Shown: piece by piece, positions 58,539 to 64,000 of the stretch
Layout: every line of letters starts with the position of its first letter
Position numbering within the stretch: the stretch's first letter is position 1
DNA from: Klenkia sesuvii
GTDB taxonomy: Bacteria; Actinomycetota; Actinomycetes; Mycobacteriales; Geodermatophilaceae
Direction: 5' to 3'
NCBI RefSeq assembly: GCF_037083825.1
Contig: NZ_JBAPLU010000017.1
Location: 31,686 to 95,685, forward strand
DNA length: 64,000 nucleotides
Notes under the pieces: model-generated
What the model was told of the DNA's origin: nothing
The model's database searches: none
Seen by the model: only the letters and a program-made list of their open reading frames with translations
Position numbers and translations under genes: made by a program

Positions 58539-59105
58539 TCAGTTCTCCTCGGCAGCGATGATCGACCAGATGAGGTCCTCGTAGCTGGCGGCCCGCTCGG
58601 CCACCAGCCGGGTGAACAGCTGCGAGGACGCGGTGACGGCGGCCTTGGCCGTGCCGTGCAGGCGCTCCTCGGCCAGCAACGTCGTGTAGAGCGGCTTGAC
58701 CTGGGCCAGCGCGCCGGGGGAGGGGCGGCGGCGGTTCGAGTGGTAGCCGACGATCGTGCCCCGCTCGTCGAAGGAGGGGGTGACGTGGGCGAGCACCCAG
58801 TAGTTCGCGCCGTCGGCGGCGAGGTTGTTGATGTAGGCGAACAGCTCCTGCCCGGCGGAGATGGTCTCCCACAGGAAGGCGAACACCGCGCGGGGCATGT
58901 CCGGGTGCCGGATCAGGTTGTGCGGCTGCCCGATGACCTCGTCGAGGGCGTAGGCGCCGACCCGGCAGAACACGTCGTTGGCGTAGGTGATGACCCCGCG
59001 CCGATCGGTCTTGGACACGATCAGCTCGTCCGCGCCGAAGCTGCGCTCGACGCCGGTGGGCCGGACGGCCGGCCGGCCGCGGGTGGGTGCTTCCAGGGCC
59101 GTCAT
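58539..59105 (-). CDS. Aer-like PAS sensor protein
   Basis: 188 residues with a single PAS domain: SKTDRRGVITYANDVFCRVGAYALDEVIGQPHNLIRHPDMPRAVFAFLW, the pattern of FAD-binding aerotaxis PAS domains, then GYHSNRRRPS and a helical tail that could dock on the receptor. The ATG at 59105 follows GGAG. Two bases separate it from the chemoreceptor gene. Likely senses redox or oxygen and passes the signal to that partner. Confidence 0.88.
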   Translation of the reverse strand: MTALEAPTRGRPAVRPTGVERSFGADELIVSKTDRRGVITYANDVFCRVGAYALDEVIGQPHNLIRHPDMPRAVFAFLWETISAGQELFAYINNLAADGANYWVLAHVTPSFDERGTIVGYHSNRRRPSPGALAQVKPLYTTLLAEERLHGTAKAAVTASSQLFTRLVAERAASYEDLIWSIIAAEEN

Positions 59106-59182
59106 CGGGGGCTCCGCCTCTTTTCGGTCGGTGACCCCACCTTCTTCGGACGCTGCTGTTCCGAGTTGAGCCGTACCGCCGG

Positions 59183-60478
59183 TCAGCTGCCGGTGCGGTC
59201 CACCACCACCGGCGACTCCGCGCCCGCAGCCTCCACCGTCGTGCCCCGCTCGGCCGGGGCCGCCCGCAACCCGGGCACCTCGTCGTCGACGTACCGGTCG
59301 GCGCAGACCAGCCACCCGGTCACCAGCAGCCCGGCCACCCCGGCGTAGACCAGCACGAACATGCCGGTGTACCCGCCGGTGAGCCCGCGCAGCAGGCCGA
59401 CCAGCACCGGCCCGGCCGCCGAGATCGCGTACCCCCAGCCCTGCACCACCGTGGACAGCGCGTTCACCGTCCGCGGCGTCTGGGCCCGCAGGCCCAGCAG
59501 CGTCAGCACCATCGCGAAGGTGCCCATCCCGACACCCAGCAGGACCATCCACAGCCACGGCAGGCTGACCGGGGCCAGCAGCAGACCGGTCCAGCCCACC
59601 AGGTAGCAGGTCATGAACGCGACCAGCATCGGCCGCTGCCAGGACTGCCGGACCGCCCCCGAGGGCACCACCGCATTGAGCGGGATCGCGATCAGCGCGT
59701 TGATCCCGGCCAGCACCCCGGCCGCGGACGCCGACAACCCGGCGTCGCGCAGGTACTGCGGAGCCCAGCCAATGATGATGTAGGCCTGCATGGCCTGCAG
59801 GCCGAAGAAGAAGGCCAGCTGCCAGGCCAGCGAACTGCGCACCAGGGCGCGCAGCCTCACCGACGGGTCCGGGCCGGCCGGCCCACCGGACCGCCGCGGG
59901 ACGGCGAGCCAGGGCAGCACCGCCAGCACGGCGAACACCGCCCACACCCCCAGCGCCCACCGCCACCCGTCGGCGCCGACGGCGGCCGCGATCGGGGCGG
60001 TGGACACGCTGGCCACCGCACCGCCGATGGCCATCGTGGTGCTGTAGGCCCCGACCAGCAGGCCGGTGCGGTGCGGGAACCAGTGCTTGACGATGCCCGG
60101 CAGCAGCACGTTGCCCAGCGCGCCACCGACCATCGTCGCCACGGTGCCCAGCAGGAACAGCCAGAACGACGGCGCCGCCGCCCGGCCCAGCAGGCCGACG
60201 GCCATGACCAGGAGCGCGGCGGCCAGCACGTGGCCGTCGCGGAACCGGGCGGCCAGCGGCGGGCCGGCGAACCCGATGACCGAGAAGCACAGCAGCGGCA
60301 TCGTGGTGATCAGCCCGGCCGCGCCCGAGGAGATGCCCAGGCCCTGCTCGATCTCCTGCAGCACCGGGCCGACGCCGTTGACCGCCGTCCGCAGGTTGAA
60401 CCCGGTGAGCACCACCGCGGTCGCGACGAGCACCAGCCCCCGTCGGGAGGTTCCGGCAGGGACTGGTGCGGTGGTCAC
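59183..60478 (-). CDS. MFS transporter, CynX/NimT family
   Basis: 431 residues, 12 hydrophobic segments. Starts VTGFNLRTAVNGVGPVLQEIEQGLGIS and GLITTMPLLCFSVIGFAGPPLA, the CynX/NimT signature. GTG 60478 replaces the longer open frame. Transports a small organic anion in characterised members (cyanate, nitroimidazoles); substrate unknown here. Lies downstream of the alcohol dehydrogenase gene (31-bp gap) and may share its transcript. Confidence 0.88.
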   Translation of the reverse strand: MTTAPVPAGTSRRGLVLVATAVVLTGFNLRTAVNGVGPVLQEIEQGLGISSGAAGLITTMPLLCFSVIGFAGPPLAARFRDGHVLAAALLVMAVGLLGRAAAPSFWLFLLGTVATMVGGALGNVLLPGIVKHWFPHRTGLLVGAYSTTMAIGGAVASVSTAPIAAAVGADGWRWALGVWAVFAVLAVLPWLAVPRRSGGPAGPDPSVRLRALVRSSLAWQLAFFFGLQAMQAYIIIGWAPQYLRDAGLSASAAGVLAGINALIAIPLNAVVPSGAVRQSWQRPMLVAFMTCYLVGWTGLLLAPVSLPWLWMVLLGVGMGTFAMVLTLLGLRAQTPRTVNALSTVVQGWGYAISAAGPVLVGLLRGLTGGYTGMFVLVYAGVAGLLVTGWLVCADRYVDDEVPGLRAAPAERGTTVEAAGAESPVVVDRTGS

Positions 60479-60509
60479 GTCGGGCCATGGTCCACCTACG
60501 CGTGCGGCC

Positions 60510-61622
60510 TCAGGCGGAGGGGTCGAAGACGACCTTCTGCCATCCGCGTCCGTGCTGGTCGAAGGTCCGGTAGGCCTCCACCGCATCGGTGAGGTCCATG
60601 TCCTGGCTGATGATCCGCGCCGGGGCGATCTCCCCCGTGCGCACGCGGCGGAGCAGGTCGGGGATGTAGCGGTGGTGGTTGCAGTTGCCCATCCGCAGGG
60701 TCAGGTTCTTGTTCATCGCCTGACCGATGGCGAACTGCTGCACCTCGGGTGGGTACACCCCGATCAGCGACACCGTGCCGGCCTTGGCCACCGCGGCCAG
60801 CTCCAGCTCGGTCGCCGACGTCGCGTCGGGCTGGCCGTCGGGCCCGACGGCGTCCACCCCGACGGCGTCGATCACCGCGTCGGGGCCGGCCCCGCCGGTG
60901 AGGTCGCGCAGCACCTCGACGACGTCCTCCCCGGCCAGGTCGACGGTCTCGGCACCCAGGTCGCGGGCGCGGGTCAGCCGGTCGGGCTCCCGGTCGACGC
61001 AGAGCACCCGGCCGGCGCCCTGCAGCTGGGCCGACGCCACGGCCATCAGGCCCACCGGGCCGGCACCGAAGACCGCCACGGTCGAGCCGTGGTGGGTGCC
61101 GGCCAGCTCCGCGCCGAACCAGGCGGTGGGGAGGATGTCGCTGACCAGCAGGGCGTCGTCGTCGGCGACCTCGTCGGGGATGCGCACCGCGGTGGTGTGC
61201 GCGAACGGCACCCGGACCAGCTCGGCCTGCATGCCGTCGACCGGGCCGGTGGTCTCGGGGCCGCCGAAGAAGCTGGTGCCGGCCAGCGGGCCGTTCGGGT
61301 TGGCCCGGTCGCACTGCGCGGTGTAGCCGGCCCGGCAGTAGGAGCAGGCGCCGCAGCTGACCGTGGAGCCGATGACGACGCGGTCGCCGGGGGCGAGGTT
61401 GCGCACCCCGGACCCGACCTCCTCGACGACGCCGACGCCCTCGTGGCCGAGCACGGTGCCCGGGCGCATGCCGCCCATGCTGCCGCGCACGAAGTGCAGG
61501 TCGGTGCCGCACAGTGCGGTGCCGGTGAGCCGGACGACCGCGTCGGTGGGCTGCTGGATCGCGGGGTCGGGGACGTCGTCGACGCGGACGTCACCGACGT
61601 CGTGGAACACGACTGCCTTCAT
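60510..61622 (-). CDS. Zinc-binding alcohol dehydrogenase (MDR)
   Basis: 370 residues. Catalytic zinc: GTALCGTDLHF and LGHEGVG; structural zinc Cys set in SCGACSYCRAGYTAQC; Rossmann AVFGAGPVGLMAV. Similar to formaldehyde-dismutase-like or sugar-alcohol dehydrogenases; the exact substrate cannot be told. ATG at 61622. Next in order after the isomerase and Gfo/Idh/MocA genes, but a terminator separates it from them. Confidence 0.9.
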   Translation of the reverse strand: MKAVVFHDVGDVRVDDVPDPAIQQPTDAVVRLTGTALCGTDLHFVRGSMGGMRPGTVLGHEGVGVVEEVGSGVRNLAPGDRVVIGSTVSCGACSYCRAGYTAQCDRANPNGPLAGTSFFGGPETTGPVDGMQAELVRVPFAHTTAVRIPDEVADDDALLVSDILPTAWFGAELAGTHHGSTVAVFGAGPVGLMAVASAQLQGAGRVLCVDREPDRLTRARDLGAETVDLAGEDVVEVLRDLTGGAGPDAVIDAVGVDAVGPDGQPDATSATELELAAVAKAGTVSLIGVYPPEVQQFAIGQAMNKNLTLRMGNCNHHRYIPDLLRRVRTGEIAPARIISQDMDLTDAVEAYRTFDQHGRGWQKVVFDPSA

Positions 61623-61702
61623 GGGGATGCCTTCCGCAGGGTCCGGGGCGCGCGGTGCTGGCGCGTTCACCCGGTATGCGTACGGCGCTACCCGGCCGCG
61701 TC

Positions 61703-61727
61703 GGGGGTCCACACGTGGTGGACCCCC
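61703..61727 (-). terminator. Terminator after the TIM-barrel isomerase gene
   Basis: A perfect 10-bp stem (GGGGGTCCAC with GTGGACCCCC), loop ACGTG, 11 bp past the isomerase stop. Confidence 0.8.
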
Positions 61728-61737
61728 GGCGACGGGC

Positions 61738-62742
61738 TCAGCTGCGGGAGAACGCCGCGTCGAAGGCCGCGGACGGCGGGTCGAAGGCCAGCGAGCGGAC
61801 GAAGGCCAGGGCCTCGGGGGCACCGACCAGGCGGTCCATGCCGGCGTCCTCCCACTCGACCGAGATGGGGCCGTCGTAGCCGATGGTGTTCAGCATCCGG
61901 AAGCAGGCCTCCCACGGGACGTCGCCGTGCCCGGTGGAGACGAAGTCCCAGCCGCGGCGGGGGTCGGCCCAGGGCAGATGGGAGCCCATGCGGCCGTTGC
62001 GTCCGTTGCCGACCTGCTTCTTCGCGTCCTTGCAGTCCACGTGGTAGATCCGGTCCTTGAAGTCCCAGAGGAACCCCACCGGGTCCAGGTCCTGCCACAC
62101 GAAGTGGGAGGGGTCCCAGTTCAGCCCGAAGGCCGCGCGGTGCCCGATCGCCTCCAGCGCGGCGACCGTCGTCCAGTAGTCGTAGGCGATCTCCGAGGGG
62201 TGCACCTCGTGGGCGAACCGGACGCCGGCGGCGTCGAACTCGTCGAGGATCGGGTTCCACCGGTCGGCGAAGTCCTGGTACCCCGCGGCGACCATCGACT
62301 CGGGCACCGGCGGGAACATCGCCACGGTCTTCCAGATCGAGGACCCGGTGAACCCGACGACGGTGCTCACCCCGAGGGCCTTCGCGGCGTGCGCGGTGGC
62401 CTGCATCTCCGCCGCGGCGCGGCGGCGCACGCCCTCGGGGTCGCCGTCGCCCCAGACGCGGGGGTCGACCATGTTCTGGTGCCGGGCGTCGATGGGGTCG
62501 TCGCACACGGCCTGGCCGTTGAGGTGGTTGGAGATGGTCCACACGCGCAGGCCGTGCTGCTCGAGCAGGTCGGTGCGGCTGCGCAGGTAGGCGTCGTCCT
62601 CGGTGGCGCGCACGACGTCGAGGTGGTCGCCCCAGCAGGCGATCTCCAGGCCGTCGTAGCCCCAGCCGGAGGCGAGCCGGCAGACCTCGGCGAAGGGCAG
62701 GTCGGCCCACTGGCCGGTGAACAGGGTGACGGGGCGGGGCAT
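61738..62742 (-). CDS. Sugar phosphate isomerase/epimerase (xylose-isomerase-like TIM barrel)
   Basis: 334 residues of the AP_endonuc_2 fold. WGYDGLEIACWGDHLD, VVGFTGSSIWKT, metal-ligand residues in FAHEVHPSEIAYDYW, LNWDPSHFVWQ, YHVDCKDAKK and SVEWEDAGMD. Related to IolE/IolI-type enzymes of inositol and rare-sugar breakdown. It follows the Gfo/Idh/MocA gene by 9 bp, the usual pairing of 2-keto-sugar formation and isomerisation. Confidence 0.9.
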   Translation of the reverse strand: MPRPVTLFTGQWADLPFAEVCRLASGWGYDGLEIACWGDHLDVVRATEDDAYLRSRTDLLEQHGLRVWTISNHLNGQAVCDDPIDARHQNMVDPRVWGDGDPEGVRRRAAAEMQATAHAAKALGVSTVVGFTGSSIWKTVAMFPPVPESMVAAGYQDFADRWNPILDEFDAAGVRFAHEVHPSEIAYDYWTTVAALEAIGHRAAFGLNWDPSHFVWQDLDPVGFLWDFKDRIYHVDCKDAKKQVGNGRNGRMGSHLPWADPRRGWDFVSTGHGDVPWEACFRMLNTIGYDGPISVEWEDAGMDRLVGAPEALAFVRSLAFDPPSAAFDAAFSRS

Positions 62743-62751
62743 CGGGGCTCC

Positions 62752-63924
62752 TCAGTTCTGGGGGACGGGGGTCCAGGCGGAGCCGGCGGCCGAGCTGCGC
62801 TGCACGGTGTCCAGCACCCGCTGCACGGCCAGGCCGTCGGCGAAGGACGGCGTGGGCTGCTCGCCCGCGGCGAGGGCGTGCACGAGGTCGACGACCTGGT
62901 GGGTGAAGCCGTGCTCGTAGCCCAGCCCGTGCCCGGCCGGCCACCAGGCACCGACGTAGGGGTGGCCGGGCTCGGTGACCACGATCCGCCGGAAGCCGGC
63001 GGTGGTGTCGGGGTCGGCGCCGTCGAAGAAGTGCAGGACGTTCATGTCCTCGAAGTCGAAGGCCAGGCTGCCGGCCGAGCCGTTGACCTCGATCCGGATG
63101 GCGTTCTTGCGGCCCAGGGCGAACCGGGTGGCCTCGAAGGTCGCCAGCGCACCGCCGGAGAACCGGCCCAGGAACAGTGCGGCGTCGTCCACCGTGACCG
63201 TGCCCGTGCCCTCCCCGGCCGTGCCCGACAGCGAGCCGGCGGACGCGGGCAGCGGACGTTCCTTGACGAAGGTCTCCAGCACCGCCGACACCCCGGTGAC
63301 GGTCTCGCCGAGGATGTGCTGGGTCAGGTCGACCACGTGCGCGCCGATGTCGCCCAGCGCCCCGGAGCCGGCCTTGTCGGCCTCCAGCCGCCAGGACATG
63401 GGGGCCTGCGGGTCAGCGATCCAGTCCTGCAGGTAGGCCGCGCGGACGTGCCGCACCTGCCCGATGCGGCCCTGCTCGACCAGCTGGCGGGCCAGCGCGA
63501 TCGCCGGCACCCGGCGGTAGGTGAACCCGACCATGGCGAACACGCCGCGCCCCGCGGCGCGGGCAGCCGCCTCGGTCATCGCCTCGGCCTCGGCGACGGA
63601 GTTGGCCAGCGGCTTCTCGCACAGCACGTGCTTGCCGGCCTCCAGCGCGGCGATCGCGATCTCGGCGTGGGTGTCACCGGGGGTGCAGACGTCGACCAGG
63701 TCGACGTCGTCGCGGGTGATGACCTCGCGCCAGTCGGTGGCGCTGGCGGCCCAGCCCAGCCGGTCGGCGGCCGCGGCCGCGCGGTCGGCGTCCCGGCCGA
63801 CCACGACGGCCAGCTCGGGGGTGCGGGGGAGGTCGAAGAAGCGGGGGGCGGTGCGCCAGGCGTGCGAGTGGGCGGCGCCCATGAACGCGTGCCCGACCAT
63901 CGCGACCCTCAAGGGGGTGGTCAT
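62752..63924 (-). CDS. Gfo/Idh/MocA family oxidoreductase
   Basis: 390 residues. NAD site VAMVGHAFMGAAHSHAW, catalytic-Lys motif CEKPLANSVAEA, and GALGDIGAHVVDLTQH. The AFMG variant of G-x-G-x-x-G and the later WWPAGHGLGYEHGFTHQ segment fit inositol or sugar-acid dehydrogenases. ATG 63924; a longer frame adds low-complexity residues. First visible gene of the sugar operon with the isomerase downstream. Confidence 0.9.
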   Translation of the reverse strand: MTTPLRVAMVGHAFMGAAHSHAWRTAPRFFDLPRTPELAVVVGRDADRAAAAADRLGWAASATDWREVITRDDVDLVDVCTPGDTHAEIAIAALEAGKHVLCEKPLANSVAEAEAMTEAAARAAGRGVFAMVGFTYRRVPAIALARQLVEQGRIGQVRHVRAAYLQDWIADPQAPMSWRLEADKAGSGALGDIGAHVVDLTQHILGETVTGVSAVLETFVKERPLPASAGSLSGTAGEGTGTVTVDDAALFLGRFSGGALATFEATRFALGRKNAIRIEVNGSAGSLAFDFEDMNVLHFFDGADPDTTAGFRRIVVTEPGHPYVGAWWPAGHGLGYEHGFTHQVVDLVHALAAGEQPTPSFADGLAVQRVLDTVQRSSAAGSAWTPVPQN

Positions 63925-63982
63925 GCGTGTCCTTCCGGGTGGTGCCGGGGTGCGCGGGTGGCCCGCCCACCCCCGCAAGGGC

Positions 63983-64000
63983 TCAGGACACGAACCCCGC
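63983..64000 (-). CDS. C-terminal end of a further gene
   Basis: The last five codons of a leftward frame (AGFVS, then TGA at 63983-63985) enter from the right edge. Too short to identify; it may be the upstream gene of the sugar operon, 59 bp before the dehydrogenase start. Confidence 0.3.
   Translation of the reverse strand, partial: AGFVS

Overview
The window is very GC-rich, with many GTG starts, 4-bp ATGA/GTGA gene overlaps and GC-stem terminators that lack U-tracts. The gene content (F420-type LLM oxidoreductase, FadE5-like acyl-CoA dehydrogenase, SigE-family sigma factor, DUF3140, AAC(2')-like acetyltransferase, many TetR/MarR regulators) fits a high-GC actinobacterium. A Geodermatophilaceae-type soil or rock organism is my best guess, by inference only.

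Layout. 0-4.4 kb: a fructose PTS region, with fruA (cut by the window edge), fruK and a DeoR regulator leftward, and ptsI divergent. 4.5-12 kb: a small basic protein, a tyrosine phosphatase, a lipoprotein, an ABC exporter with a DesK/DesR-like two-component system in one overlapping chain, and a SigE-family sigma operon with two secreted proteins sharing a domain. 12-24 kb: FadE5-like dehydrogenase with paired operators, small membrane and hypothetical proteins, a TetR gene, a zinc uptake operon (znuA-znuC-znuB) under a Zur-like operator, a TIGR03084/acyl-CoA dehydrogenase pair, and ribokinase. 24-31 kb: methyltransferase plus type III polyketide synthase, then a leftward chain encoding a DTE proton-pump rhodopsin, the Blh retinal-forming oxygenase, an NADPH:FMN reductase and an AAC(2')-like acetyltransferase, opposite a divergent MarR gene with a palindrome between them, followed by a GAF/PP2C protein.

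31-56 kb: lipA and a hydrolase, then a catabolic block. It holds a 2-oxoacid dehydrogenase whose E2 is split into two genes and whose E1 is an alpha-beta fusion; an APH-type kinase with an ACAD10/11-like dehydrogenase and an enoyl-CoA hydratase, the arrangement known for 4-hydroxyacyl-CoA breakdown; an MFS carrier; TetR and LysR regulators; thiolase; alcohol and aldehyde dehydrogenases; and an isobutyryl-CoA (valine) module (dehydrogenase, 3-hydroxyisobutyryl-CoA hydrolase, mmsB, enoyl-CoA hydratase). The block is bordered by broken genes: debris of a PH-like membrane gene at 31 kb whose intact copy lies at 55.5 kb, a decayed HTH array at 52.6-53.5 kb, and a gene with two 1-nt insertions at 55.1-55.5 kb. 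A tRNA-Gly(CCC) follows at 56.8 kb. This looks like accessory DNA that has been rearranged.

57-64 kb: a methyltransferase, a soluble chemoreceptor beside an Aer-like PAS protein, a CynX/NimT-type carrier, and a sugar or polyol catabolic run (Zn alcohol dehydrogenase, TIM-barrel isomerase, Gfo/Idh/MocA dehydrogenase). No rRNA, CRISPR array, intact transposase or integrase was seen.
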